A stretch of 64,000 bases of DNA from assembly GCA_002104935.1 (NCBI GenBank), contig MCGT01000027.1, positions 248,001 to 312,000 of the forward strand, read 5' to 3'. The notes below the pieces were generated by a model that was not told the origin of the DNA, ran no database searches, and saw nothing but the letters and a program-made list of their open reading frames with translations. A program made the translations under genes and the position numbers. Shown piece after piece: positions 43,712 to 54,137 of the stretch (its first letter is position 1; each line of letters starts with the position of its first letter). Origin of the DNA: Hesseltinella vesiculosa. Taxonomy: Eukaryota > Mucoromycota > Mucoromycetes > Mucorales > Cunninghamellaceae.

Positions 43712-44321
43712 TCAGAACCCCTTGTGCCTTGGGGCTTTTTTTTTTACTCCCGACATCTCCCCCACACCATCTCTTTTTTTTTTTTTTTTTTTTTTGCAGA
43801 CCCAATCGGAAATGGGCTCTTGATGATTGTCGTTTCTTGATTTGACGTCAAAGTTTATTGTTTGTTGAGGTTGCTGGAAATAAAGTTCAAGTGGCGCTCT
43901 TGAGTCGATCAAAAATAAAAAAAATGCTTGGTTGCCAGTCTTCATCTTCAGCGGAGAAAAAGAAATCCTTCACTCTTTTGCGCCATTTATTGCCCAGGCT
44001 CTCTTTTCAAAAGAGAGCCTTGCTTACAATCCATGCTGTATCTGAGCGGAAGGGGAATACAAATAGCAAAAATGTCTAGTGTTCAACCTGAAGCCAACGA
44101 GAAGCGTTCATGCAATCGACATGCAACCAATGACGAAGTGCCCGCCGCTGGGTTTTAAAACCAAAAAGTAAAGTTCAAAGGATGGCCCTATTTTTTTCAC
44201 ACCACTCATCCCCCATCTTTTCTTTCTCTCTTTCCTTTCTATTGTTTAGAGGCGTGTTGTTTGTCTTTTTCTGTTTCTTTCATTCCACTCTCCGTCAACC
44301 GCTGAATACTATAAGAAAACA
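43712..44321. other. Intergenic region containing a 25-bp palindrome, upstream of the MADS gene
   Basis: About 610 bp with T runs (43737-43745, 43770-43797), no credible exon, and an odd perfect palindrome at 43996-44020 described separately. The region from 44195 to 44290 is C/T-rich and is the probable MADS-gene promoter. Confidence 0.45.
43996..44020. promoter_or_regulatory. 25-bp near-perfect palindrome
   Basis: aggctctctttt (43996-44007), one central c, then aaaagagagcct (44009-44020). The two 12-bp arms are exact reverse complements. It lies about 300 bp before the MADS-gene ATG. It could be a dimer-binding operator or a cruciform-prone site. No known factor is assigned. Confidence 0.45.
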
Positions 44322-45253
44322 ATGCAACATTTACCGCAAGCCTATCATCCGCATATCTTTCAGTCCGGCCCCATGACGGACAATGCTATTATTGCCGACG
44401 ATTCGATCCATTTACAAGGGGAAGACGACGATGACAACGATAGTAAACCTGACAAACGATCTGGAAGAAGAAAAATCAAAATAGAGTATATTCAAGATAA
44501 ATCAAGACGCCATATCACTTTTTCCAAGAGAAAAGCCGGCATTATGAAAAAGGTCAAGCGGCAGTGGGAAAAAAAAATACTCACCTCCTCAAATGTGTCA
44601 CTCATATTATTTTTTTGTTGTTGTTGTTTGATTTAGGCGTATGAATTAAGCACTTTGACAGGTACTCAAGTATTATTGTTGGTTGTATCTGAAACAGGTC
44701 TCGTGTAAGTGTTTGGTTACTTCTTTTTATTTTTTGCCTTGAACGTCCTTTTTTTTTTTTTCACAGATACACCTTTACGACTCCCAAATTACAACCTCTC
44801 GTCACCAAGCCTGAAGGCAAGAATCTGATCCAAGCCTGTCTGAATGCACCAGACACCACATCACCTGCTGAATCCAACGTAAGGTTGAAGCAAAGACGCT
44901 TCGTTTTTTTTTTTTTTTTTTTTGCGCCTCTAAAAATTTAAACTTTTTTTCAGCCTCATCCTCAAACTGCGTCGTCATCACCAACCACCAGTCCAACACA
45001 AGACGTTTCTTTGAAACAGCAACACGATCTTTACAATTCATCGACGTTGCCTCCCCAACCCAACATGCCTCCTTCCAGCAATGCGTATCAACAAGATAGA
45101 AAGATTCCACTGTCGCAGCAACCCAGTTACCATCCACCTTCCTATGCCAGCTACCAGGACCAGTCCAATTACGGTCCACCTCCTTCACCCTACCCAACAT
45201 CCTATGCACATCATCCATCTTATAATTTACCTCCCAATCAACCCAATTACTGA
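44322..45253 (+). CDS. MADS-box transcription factor, SRF/Mcm1 type
   Basis: Four exons (44322-44552, 44637-44704, 44767-44878, 44954-45253) give 236 aa. After an acidic leader (GEDDDDNDSKPD) the MADS domain spans about residues 47-105: GRRKIKIEYIQDKSRRHITF, SKRKAGIMKK|AYELSTLTG, TQVLLLVVSETGLVYTF. The SAM extension (TTPKLQPLVTKPEGKNLIQA) is of SRF/Mcm1 rather than MEF2 type. The two internal introns sit inside the DNA-binding and dimerisation segment. The C-terminus is Pro/Gln/Tyr-rich (QPSYHPPSYASYQ). In yeast Mcm1 cooperates with Ste12, and a Ste12 gene lies 18 kb away, but linkage implies nothing functional by itself. Confidence 0.93.
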
Positions 45254-45718
45254 TCTCCAATCTTCGATCGCCCAATGTCGTATCACTCCCATCTTTTGAT
45301 GACTTCTTCCCTATCATGCCCCCTCTTCACTTTATGTACTAAGTTTCGCTGTTGGCTCTTTTTTTTTTCTGCCTATCAATCAACTAATGCTTATTTTTTT
45401 TTTTTTTTTTTGGTCATTTATAAAAAAAAACAAATATCAATCCATGTCACTGAAATTCGTGTGGGGTATCCCTTTATTTTCACATCGTCCTCGGAGATCT
45501 TTGGTTTCACACAGCACCTACTTTTTTTGATATGATCGGCGCGGTTGCCAAAAAAAGGGAAACATGCCTTGGCAAAAAAGGAATAAAGCCACGATGATCT
45601 TCCAAAAAAAAAATCCCTCATTTGCCTCGATCAGGGAACAAAAAAAAAAAAAAAAAAAACGAACGGTTGGCTTTGCCATGCTGTTTACTTTCATGCTTTA
45701 GCAAAGCCGAGAATAGGC
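45254..45718. other. Convergent intergenic region, MADS gene / HbrB gene
   Basis: Contains a T20 run (about 45391-45411) followed after about 10 bp by an A9 run, and a further A19 run near 45641. Both flanking genes end here. No exon is supported. Confidence 0.4.
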
Positions 45719-47319
45719 TCAAGGGAGGGAGGAGGGAATAGGTAAAGGCTTGCGCACCCCAGCAAAGCCTCGACGGTTGCCCTTGTTCATCATGATCTTC
45801 CAGTTCGCCTTGAGGTTGGAGAGCACTCGATCGATTTCCTCATTGTGATCGGGGCAAGATGCCAGCAGAGATGTCATCTGCAGCATCTTGGCCGCCGTGG
45901 CTGCTGGATTCTGAGTGGCTCCAAAGTCGGTAAAAAGCTTGTTGAAAACGTCTAACCAAAAAAAAAAAAAAACATGGAGTCGCATGGTCCTCGGTGACAC
46001 TTTCCTTCCTTACCTTCCAGACGCTTGATTTGCATGAGAATGACATTGTCGCGGAAACTCTGCAAGGCAATGGTACGAACATTCCAAGTCTCGGCCTCGT
46101 CTTGCGAACGATAGTGGACATCCGTTCGAAGAGGAAGAAACACCGCTTCAAAATAAGGTAGGGCATACGTAAAAAAAAACGACCATTGTTCCACCAAGCG
46201 ATCCAGCAGCTTTTCATCTGTCACCCCAAACATCTTGGCATTCAACGTAAACATCCCATCATGCAGCAATGACACGATGTCCTGTTGCAGCTGTGGTAAT
46301 ATCGGATCCGTCAAGCACCGCCTTTCCCCGTCCAAAAAAAATAAAAGTTAGCGGGCTGGTCATCAGAGTGGCAGGTAGCTCAGCGTATACCTTAACAGTT
46401 CATTCAGCTCCTCGATTGTGCCTTGGACACCCTCGCCATTGAACAACGGCAGCACGCGTACACAAAAAGTATGCCAGAGATCGCTAGTAGCATTGGCCGA
46501 CATGGTGCTGAACGACGTGGTCGACGGGTTGGCTTGGAACGACAGCGCACTGAAACTGCCCTGCCGCTGATAGCCCCCAGGTGTGCCCGGAAGCGGAGGC
46601 AGAGGCTGTTGGCCCGAGACAGAGGCTGCATAGGTGGAGGCCGGATGGCGGTGATGGCTGGCCGGATAGGGATGTCCATGACGAGGATAGAAAGCATTGG
46701 GTCCGCCAGGGGAGGTGACCGTGTTGATGGACGAGGCAGACGGCGAGGTGGGAGAATGATGATGCAAATCGTCCATGGATGGGTTGTGGTGGTATCGGGC
46801 ATTGGCAGCCGCGGCAGCAGCTATGGCAGCAGCCGTGCGCATCTGCTGGAGCGTGGATCGTTCCATGTTCATCGTGATGAACTTGGCATCAAGGGCATTG
46901 AGTGATTTGTGGATACTAGGTGACGCATGGGAATGGGTGGTGTTGGTGGGAGTGGAGGCAGACAGGATGGACTGGGTGGGCGACTGAGGCCGTTGATGAG
47001 GTGTGGGTGGCATGGGCTTCTGATTAGGAGATGACGACCGCATGCTATGGCGCTTTGTCTGACTGCCGCCGCCACGGGGAGGTGAGCGAATAGTCGGGGT
47101 ATAATTGCCTTGTGTTGCATTGCTGTCATCGTTGGCCATGTCTTGATCTTGTGAAGTGGATGTTGCGCTTGCGACGATGGCTGACTTCGACCGGATGGGC
47201 ATCGGCAGGCCGTCCATGTTGGTGGGGGACGAAGTAGGCACATACACACTTGCCCCGTCCTGAGAAGCCCCGCTACTTGATGAATCCTTACGTCGTTGTG
47301 ATGCTGACAAGCTCTCCAT
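45719..47319 (-). CDS. HbrB/Bit61-type TORC2 subunit
   Basis: Three exons (46391-47319, 46014-46321, 45719-45951) give 489 aa. The N-terminal ~270 residues are Ser/Pro/His-rich and disordered, including a poly-Ala stretch. The HbrB domain covers about residues 283-430: LWHTFCVRVLPLFNGEGVQG, TIEELNELLRRCL, MFGVTDEKLLDRLVEQWSFF, LPYFEAVFLPLRTDV and NVRTIALQSFRDNVILMQI. HbrB in Aspergillus, Bit61 in yeast and PRR5/Protor in animals are TORC2 components that affect actin polarity and hyphal branching. The C-terminal exon is helical and ends GVRKPLPIPSSLP. The start is ATG 47319 (MESLSASQRRKDSSS). Confidence 0.9.
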
Positions 47320-48189
47320 CAAGAAAAGAAAGACGAAAAGTATAGAGACCCGAAAAGAAGAAATCCCAACTTTTGGCTCCCCTGCTGACAAAAAAAAAAA
47401 AAAACGCAACTTGTGTAAACTCCGATTTTTCAGCTTTTGTTCCTGTTGTCCAGCGCTTGAACGTCATGATGTAGATCGTTGACTAGAACACATGCTCATG
47501 TCGTACTGTGCTTATACATTGCACTTCACTAGTTTTAATCTTTTTAAAATGAACCTACTCTGTAACCAATTGGCAAGAAGAAGCGTAGAAAAATAAGAGT
47601 GAGAAGAGGAGCCCCGCTCTTTTTTTCTTTCTCCTTTCTCCCAGAGCCCTTTCTGGGCTATCTCTCTAACCAACAGTATCATTAGTTCTTTAACCAGCCT
47701 CACTAAAACAATACTTTGATTCATACATTTTATGCCACTATCAATGCCAATTATCTACTCCCCCAGCATTTTCATCTGTGACATCACTTTCCAAAATTGG
47801 AATTCTATATCGCCTTGCCAAACGCTTGCATAAAACGGTGCACCGGTAAAGAGAGTCAACAGGGAGAGGGGGAAAGGGTATAATGCGCGGAAAGACACTT
47901 GGTGATAGTAGAAGGCCAAAGTGATTGATAAATTAATTTTTATCAGACGATTGAAAGTGGTTTGACTGTAAATTGTTCAACGGTCTGAGTTTTTTTTTCT
48001 CTTCCTTTTCTTATTTTGCAGTTGTTGTTGCCGCTATTACTTCATGCTGATCATAATTGCTCAGGATTTCAAGGCAGCAGGCCATTCTGAAGACATGTAT
48101 ACAGAAAGGATCTTGGCACTTCTTTCTTTTTAGAATGGACGACCTACATGTAAACAGCAAGGATGTCGTCGTATGACTCATTTGTTACT
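47320..48189. other. Gene-free interval upstream of the HbrB gene
   Basis: About 870 bp holding the HbrB promoter at its left end and AT-rich sequence further right (47720-47980). From about 48000 there is a T/C-rich acceptor-like tract ending ttttgcag, followed by short fragments that may belong to the decayed gene starting near 48190. No intact exon is supported. Confidence 0.35.
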
Positions 48190-48892
48190 TTGAACGCAAA
48201 CGCGATGGCAAGCTGGTCGATGCAGATCCCAGCTGATACTCTCAGGGCCTTCTTCGAAACATGGTCCATTCGTTTTTTGAAGCGCCAGAAGGTGATCTAG
48301 CCGCATGCGAGGTGCTCGTAAGTGACCAGAAGTTTGCTTCTTCGCCTTTAAACCATCCCCCTCTTGTTATCTTTTTTTTTTTTTGTTATCTCCCATAGCA
48401 ACCTGAAAATGAACAAACACCGGTGGGAATCCATTGCAGCTTTGAAGAAGGCCCTCATTGCCACAGATACTAGTCTTACGCTCGAACGTGTGGAGCTCGT
48501 GAAGGAGTATGATGGAAAAGCGAAGACCCTCTTGGTGGACAACCAGAAGGACCAACACACATACTTGGAAAGCGCTCAAGCCCAGAGCCTGAAGACCTTA
48601 GACTCGACCACTCTCAACACCACCGATCTTTGTTAGATGTTGTGTTCCAAATGGGATACAAAAAGGTGAATTAGTCCTTGCTTTGCGATTTATTGGCTCA
48701 CTCGCCTTTTCTTTTTTTTTTTTTTTTTAGCTGACTGGTGTACCATGGACGGATCAAGAGAAGAAGATCCTAGCTGACATCGACGGAATTTCTTCCACTG
48801 AATTCAAGCTCCAACGTGTACCGCCCATTGTCAACATGCTCAAGGGACCTCCTGAACAACGTGATCTGCCACAGCTGAAGTAAGGAACTACA
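48190..48892 (+). pseudogene. Decayed multi-exon gene fragment, N-terminal part of a repetitive family
   Basis: Protein-like pieces appear in order on the + strand. The first is FERKRDGKLVDADPS, then a TGA stop, then LLRNMVHSFFEAPEGDLAAC, up to a GT at 48311. Next is MNKHRWESIAALKKALIATD, continuing LERVELVKEYDGKAKTLL to a stop at 48634. Last is LTGVPWTDQEKKILADIDGI, continuing to PEQRDLPQLK at 48880. Introns between the pieces have plausible GT-AG ends, but the first junction shifts the frame and one internal stop is present. The product is unknown. The layout resembles the lineage-expanded hypothetical proteins common in Mucorales genomes, a resemblance judged from memory. Confidence 0.4.
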
Positions 48893-48964
48893 GGCGAGAG
48901 CTGAAACGCGGTTGACTGATCGGCTACGTGCTTTATTCCTGAATCATCAACACCAACATCAGCG

Positions 48965-49678
48965 ATGAATAACAACAACTCTCAACCTGCCCGCATGGGA
49001 AGAGCCAACTCTCCCATCCCTGATGGTTTTGTGGAGGCCGATTTCCCGGTCATCCCCAGTAGCCCAACAATGGCTACTTCGTCCAGCGGCTCTACGAGAA
49101 GAGTACGCGCTCCCGAGGAAACTGAGGGCCGGCACATCGGTACAAACAAAAAGGGCCCGGGGAACTGATGTCCTTGAGCAGTGTGACGCCTCCTCCACGG
49201 AGAGCAGCCCAATCTCTGCCATGGCTCAGATTCCTTCCCCGCTCTACCTTTCCAAGAGGTAGACGATGATGTCGCGATGAGGGAGGCACCCGCCCCGCAC
49301 ACTCCCATCATCGAGGTAGATGGTGAGTTCGCCGGAGCCCTCGCTGTTGCTAGACAGGAGCTTGAGGCCAAAGGCAGACTCTACCTGGCGATCAGTCAGC
49401 GTAGACCCACTGACCCAACCAGGCTTGTGGCAGTGAAGAATGATATCTTGAATATCAAGGATCATATCCAGGTACTGGAGACCGTTGTCGCCGGCTTACG
49501 AACAGAGCCCATACCTGAAGAAACAAAACGCAAAAAGGCTTTGGATCTCCGGTATAGTCAATCTCATGAACCCCGTGCATTATGCCACTGTCAAACCCCA
49601 TTTGACGTTCAACTAAAGGAACCGGTGGCCAAGGCAATTGAAGATTTCAAAAAACTGGAAAATGACAAGTGGATCTGA
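48965..49678 (+). pseudogene. Two frame-shifted coding fragments of repetitive-element type
   Basis: A 67-codon frame (48965-49168) starts MNNNNSQPARMGRANSP and is Ser/Arg-rich. A second frame (about 49277-49678) encodes a 133-residue helical segment, including FAGALAVARQELEAKGRLYL, NDILNIKDHIQVLETVVAGL and CQTPFDVQLKEPVAKAIEDF. The two are in different frames without a convincing intron. The helical part is Gag-like in composition but lacks a zinc knuckle. The end of this segment is duplicated about 1 kb downstream. Confidence 0.35.
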
Positions 49679-49766
49679 ACGCCGGTTCCAAGAAATAAGT
49701 TGAAAAATTGTAAGGTTTTGGTCTGAGCTCCACCATCCCATGCTCACCTTCATTCTCTTTGCACAG

Positions 49767-50333
49767 CACTGCCAGTATCGATGAAGATTCCTTGGTGATA
49801 ATCCACAAAGCCATGCAGTCATTTCTGATCAACAAGCATACCAGTCTCGAGGAATACAAGCTACTGAAGATCATGGAGGGTCTGTAAGTGCTACTCACCT
49901 TTTTTTTTTAACCTCATTGCTCTCTTCTGGATAGATTGGATGCCATGCAAACCTACTCTTCGAATGACTCGGAAGCCTCTGTCACTCGCCGATTTGCAAC
50001 TATTCTGGACTTCTTGCTCCGTTCAACAAAAGTGAGAGTAAGGGAGTAAGTAGCCAATCGTGAATGAGGAGACATGCCGTAGCACAATGTAACTTGGTTA
50101 TTTTATTTTATTTTTACAGGGGCGAAATCTCGAGCAATGCAACGCAGCAAATGCGTCAGTATAATGCCATTGTTTTCGGTGAATCATCGAAGGTGCAATG
50201 TGGCCGCAAGATCGATATCCTTTTGGCCTGCGATAGCAACAGTGCCAAGCCGTTAGAACTCAGCTCGATCGAGATCAAGAAACCTGGAGCCCACCGTGGC
50301 GAAGTCGAACAACAACAAAACAAAAATCTGTGA
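49767..50333 (+). CDS. Fragment of a Mucorales-type hypothetical family with a PD-(D/E)XK-like signature
   Basis: Three exons with intact splice sites (49767-49883, 49935-50045, 50120-50333) read as one frame: SLVIIHKAMQSFLINKHTSL, EGLLDAMQTYSSNDSEASVT, FATILDFLLRSTKVRVREGE, CGRKIDILLACDSNSAKPLE and LSSIEIKKPGA, then a stop at 50331. The order GRKID, then a variable loop, then a beta-strand-like SSIEIK, places Asp and Glu-x-Lys as in PD-(D/E)XK nuclease folds. The stop in EVEQQQNKNL looks premature, because a frame downstream continues ERMQVSSAIW. The 5' end is unclear. It is most likely a decayed or partial gene; nuclease activity is only a hypothesis. Confidence 0.4.
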
Positions 50334-50479
50334 ACGAATGCAAGTATCTTCAGCGATCTGGACTGCTTGGAGCCATGTCACCATGTTCCTTCCACGGTCG
50401 GGATGGATGTTGCGGGAGCTGAAACGCGGTTGACTGATCAGCTTGGTGCTAGGCTTTAGGTCTCCGGTGTCGTCATTCT

Positions 50480-50577
50480 CATACCAACATCGATCAACAT
50501 ATCCACGACTTTGAACGTTTCATGAAACAAATCGATGGGGCTAACATGGTCATTAACTCTGCCAAATGTGAATTATT
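50480..50577 (+). pseudogene. Reverse-transcriptase-like remnant (Ty3-type palm region)
   Basis: One frame reads HTNIDQHIHDFERFMKQIDG followed by ANMVINSAKCELF. The pattern of H-x3-F/V-x-R-F/L, a GA-x-MVIN turn and KCE is typical of the stretch after the YxDD box in LTR-retrotransposon reverse transcriptases. Only about 33 residues are present, and no YxDD, integrase or LTR could be joined to it. The frame then runs into duplicated segment B. Confidence 0.35.
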
Positions 50578-50710
50578 TGAACTCCTTGCATTAAGCCTCT
50601 GCCAAACTCCATTTGACGTTCGACTACACGAAACCGGTGACCAAGGCCTTGAAGATTTCAAAAGCTGGAAAATGACAAGTGGCTCTGAACGTCTGTTCGA
50701 AGAAATAAAA

Positions 50711-52408
50711 GAAATAAAAAGCCAACAACTGGAAAAGGCATGTCATAAACCAAAGGGGTATCATTTTTTTAGCAGGGAGATTGGATGATAAAATGAAGCT
50801 GATAAAAGGTTTGGCTGGACGACCTTCACCAACTGACAAGATTTTTTTCAGCAGCATCATCACCATTTATGCTCTTCTTCCCTTGTACAAAATAGCATAT
50901 CAATTCATCCGTTCAAAAGTGCCGTGTGGCCAATATTTTTATTTTTTCAATATCAAAAAAAAAAAAAAAAAAACGCTTTCCTTTTTGAGACTTGGTGCTG
51001 TTGCCCATCGGCTCTTCCCCGGCTAAACCTAGACAGCAAGGAGAGGGTGAAAATCATGGTGTAGGCAGACGATCTACTGACAACAACACTGCGCGGCAGG
51101 TTGGCATGGGATGTTATCTAGTCAACTTACAGCATCTATGCGACTGCCTCCAACAACAGTGATGGCTTCCGAGTAAGGTCCAATACCTTGAGCTTACCAC
51201 AGCCACCTCGGACCCTTGTAGGTGCGAACCCAGGTCTTTGCGGTTTCAGCAAGATTTCGACGGAAGAGAAGCAGATGGAGTCAATTTGTCCATGCTTAAA
51301 AAATATCTCTATCAAGACCGTTTTGCAATGAGACTTTGCTGGCACCAAGCTTTGAACCATCGAGCCCTATAGCTAAGAAGGGGGAGCATCGACGAGCTCG
51401 AGCAGGCTGACCAACTCTCAGCAAAGACTTTGGCGGATATCTTTTTTTTTCATCACAGTCCTATCCTATTTTATTATTACTCATCGCTTTGCCAAGCATG
51501 GGTGGCATGTGCTTGTTATGGTCAGAGCTGAGAAGCGGTGTGCCATCTTTTTCGGCCAAACAGCGCCCACGTCAAAAAAATTGGAAGAAATGACCACAAT
51601 GGGACTAGAACAGTGGCCATTTTCTCAGGCAACAAAGATTCCCCGTTTATGCGACTATGCGTTTATGCAGATCATTTTGGCAGTGAGACAGTTGAGACAC
51701 CAGGGTGTGTGCGTCAGGTGACCAAAGCACAAGTTTGATGTCATTTCATTTTCATTTCCAGAGGTGATGATGACCAGGAGCCAAAACGGAAAGAATGAGC
51801 AAAAGGAGATAGGTTAAAATTCGATCGTCGTGGAAATATATTTTTGGCATCGCTCAGTTCACAAATAAAAAGAAAATGGTGAGAGAGTACTTGCTGGCTG
51901 AGTGAGGTGATTGACATAAAGGGGAAGATTCATTGGTAAACGGGTTACACTACAGGCTCATATTTAAATTCATGCAGGAACACCATGCCTAAATTGTCGA
52001 ACTGACCTTGAACTCTCCTTCCCCTCATTAGGGAAGTAAACTCATCTTCATGCCCATGCAAGACTGACCTTGATTTATTGAACTGGTGGTGCTTTTGCAT
52101 TTGCAAAAAAATAAAAATCATCAGAGAAGAACGGTCTCCCTCGCAGTTTTTGCCGGACTGCTAGTAGGCTTTGTGCTGGGGATGTGCGTACCTTGACAAT
52201 CGTGGCTTTTCAATGCTGCATGACTGATTAGGAAAGACTAGCTCCAAAAAATTAAATTGACCTGATTTAGGGTCACGTCTTCAAAAATCAAATTCCGACC
52301 GATCACCGTCGCCCATCGCATTTGCCAGGTTTTGTATAAATACACCAATCGACGCGATTTTTTTTTCTTTTTTCTTCATAAACTACTTGCCCTTTTTTTA
52401 TATCCAAA
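50711..52408. other. Gene-poor region ending in the aspartic protease promoter
   Basis: Apart from short fragments (ADDLLTTTLRGRLAW-like at about 51067-51110), no exon or RNA gene is supported. Non-repetitive AT-rich sequence from about 51730 leads to the protease promoter. An A19 run lies at 50956-50974. Confidence 0.4.
52335..52342 (+). promoter_or_regulatory. TATA box of the aspartic protease gene
   Basis: TATAAATA, 67 bp upstream of the ATG at 52409 and followed by a T/C-rich initiator-like stretch (52360-52378). This is the clearest TATA element in the window and fits a strongly expressed, inducible secreted enzyme. Confidence 0.6.
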
Positions 52409-53741
52409 ATGAAGATTTCTCTCTGCATTGCTTTGTTGGCTGCCACTGTTGGTGTCATCCAAGCTGCTCCTACGCACCACAAGACTCACAAAGTCACCTT
52501 GATTCGCAACGAAAACTTCAAGCGCAGTGCTCATCGTTCTGTTGCCAAGGCCCACCGTAAATTTGGTCATCGCATGGACACCAACTCCACTGGCTCTGGT
52601 TCTGGCACTGTCCCCATGACTGATGTCGACGGTGATGTTGAATACTATGCTGAAGTCCAAGTCGGTACCCCTCCCCAAACTTTGAAGCTGGACTTTGACA
52701 CTGTAAGGCCACCCGAAAAAAAAAAAAACGATGCTCACACGCTTTCTCTCTGTCGTAGGGCTCCTCCGATCTCTGGTTTGCCTCAACCCTCTGCACTGGC
52801 TGCACCGGTAGCAACCATACCGCATACGATCCTACCAAGTCCTCCACCTACCAAAAGGAAGGTCAAACCTGGTCCATCTCCTACGGTGACGGATCGTCCG
52901 CCAGCGGTATCACTGGTCTTGACACTGTCAACTTGGGCGGTCTGGCCATCACCAACCAACGCATTGAACTGGCTCAACAAGAATCTGCTCAATTCTCCCA
53001 AGATCCCGTTGACGGTTTGTTGGGTCTCGGTTTCGACACCATCTCCACTGTCTCTGGCACCCAGACTCCTGTCGACTCCATGATTGCCCAAAACTTGATT
53101 TCCAAGCCCATCTTTGGTGTCTTCTTGGGTCACCAGTCCAATGGTGGTGGCGGTGGTAAGTGACACCCACACCGAAGTCGCTTTGTCTCATTTTTCCTCT
53201 TTGCCTTCAGAATACATCTTCGGTGGTTACGATACCGCCAAGGTGTCTGGTGACTTGACCACTGTCAAGGTGGACAGCTCTCAAGGCTGGTACGGTTTCA
53301 CTGTGGACAGTGCTACTGGTGCCGGTAATGCCACCACTGGTTCTTTCTCCGCCATTGCTGACACTGGTAAGTTGCAACCAAAAAAAAAAAGGTCATGACT
53401 AACATTGGCCTTGCCATTCGATAGGTACCTCTTTGATGCTCTTCCCTGACAGCATTGCCAGCGCCATTGGTCAATCTTACAATGCCACTGACAACAAGGA
53501 TGGTACCTACACCATCTCTTGTGATGCCTCCACCTTGTCTGACTTGACCTTCAGCATCGGTGGTGCCGATTTCACTGTCCCTGCTGCTGACCTTATCTAC
53601 GACAACCAGAACAACCAATGTATCGCTGGTTTCGGTTCCTCTGGCAGCACCGATGGTATTTTGGGTGATGTGTTCTTGAAGAACGTCTATACCGTCTTCG
53701 ACCAAGGCACCCCTGCCATCCAATTCGGCAAGTTGGCTTAA
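52409..53741 (+). CDS. Secreted pepsin-like aspartic protease (rhizopuspepsin-type)
   Basis: Four exons (52409-52702, 52759-53155, 53211-53366, 53425-53741) give 387 aa. The signal peptide is MKISLCIALLAATVGVIQA. A basic propeptide (HRSVAKAHRKFGHR) is followed by a mature domain starting near DVEYYAEVQVGTPPQTLKL. The first catalytic motif DFDT|GSSDLWF is split by intron 1, and the second, AIADTG|TSLMLF, by intron 3. The flap has the usual Tyr (WSISYGDGSSASG). Two disulfide pairs are likely (CTGC and the C-terminal Cys pair). Codon use is strongly C-ending and unlike most neighbours, as in highly expressed genes. The enzyme is an extracellular acid endopeptidase for nutrient proteins. Confidence 0.96.
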
Positions 53742-53875
53742 GCGCCGTCACCGCTTTTCTCCCTATGTACTAGTTTTTATATATAAATCAGTAAAATAAA
53801 ATTCGTAAAATAATGTGTCGTGTGTGAAGCCTGTTGTTAGCGTCAGAGGGCGCAGGTGCAGAAACGCCAGCCTCT

Positions 53876-53877
<2 letters not shown>

Positions 53878-53908
<31 letters not shown>

Positions 53909-53955
53909 GAGCCCACACAAGCATAAAAAAAAAAAAATCGAGCCCACACAAGCAT
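53878..53955. repeat. A30 run and duplicated 17-mer separated by A13
   Basis: An A run of about 30 (53878-53907) is followed by cgagcccacacaagcat (53908-53924), an A13 run and the same 17-mer again (53939-53955). It lies about 140 bp after the protease stop. Slippage or a duplicated A-tailed insertion would explain it. Confidence 0.7.
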
Positions 53956-54137
53956 ATCCACACCTCATTTGTGATGTACCTCAAGAGTCAAGCCTAGAGC
54001 ATCACGATCATTTGAAAATAAAGGATCCTGAGCATCACCTCACACCTCCGACCAGCCAACTTTTTTTTTTTAAAAAAAAAAAAGGCAGCCCGTTTATTCA
54101 CGATTTACTGTATTCATAAAAAAATGTAAAGAAAAGC

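Larger units (their letters stand above)
48898..50710 (+). repeat. Direct-repeat pairs marking two copies of one element
   Basis: gagctgaaacgcggttgact (continuing gatc) occurs at about 48899 and again at about 50418, 24 bases identical. Separately, about 49590-49690 and about 50606-50710 are similar over roughly 100 bp (shared blocks catttgacgttc, gaagatttcaaaa, ctggaaaatgacaagtgg, tctgaacg). The offsets differ (about 1.52 and 1.02 kb), so the second copy has lost about 500 bp relative to the first. Both copies are frame-broken. Confidence 0.6.

Noticed and set aside
51136..51360. tRNA-like B-box (minus-strand gggttcgcacc near 51225)
   Set aside because: The B-box has a mismatch at a key position, no A-box lies at the right distance, and no acceptor or anticodon stem could be paired.
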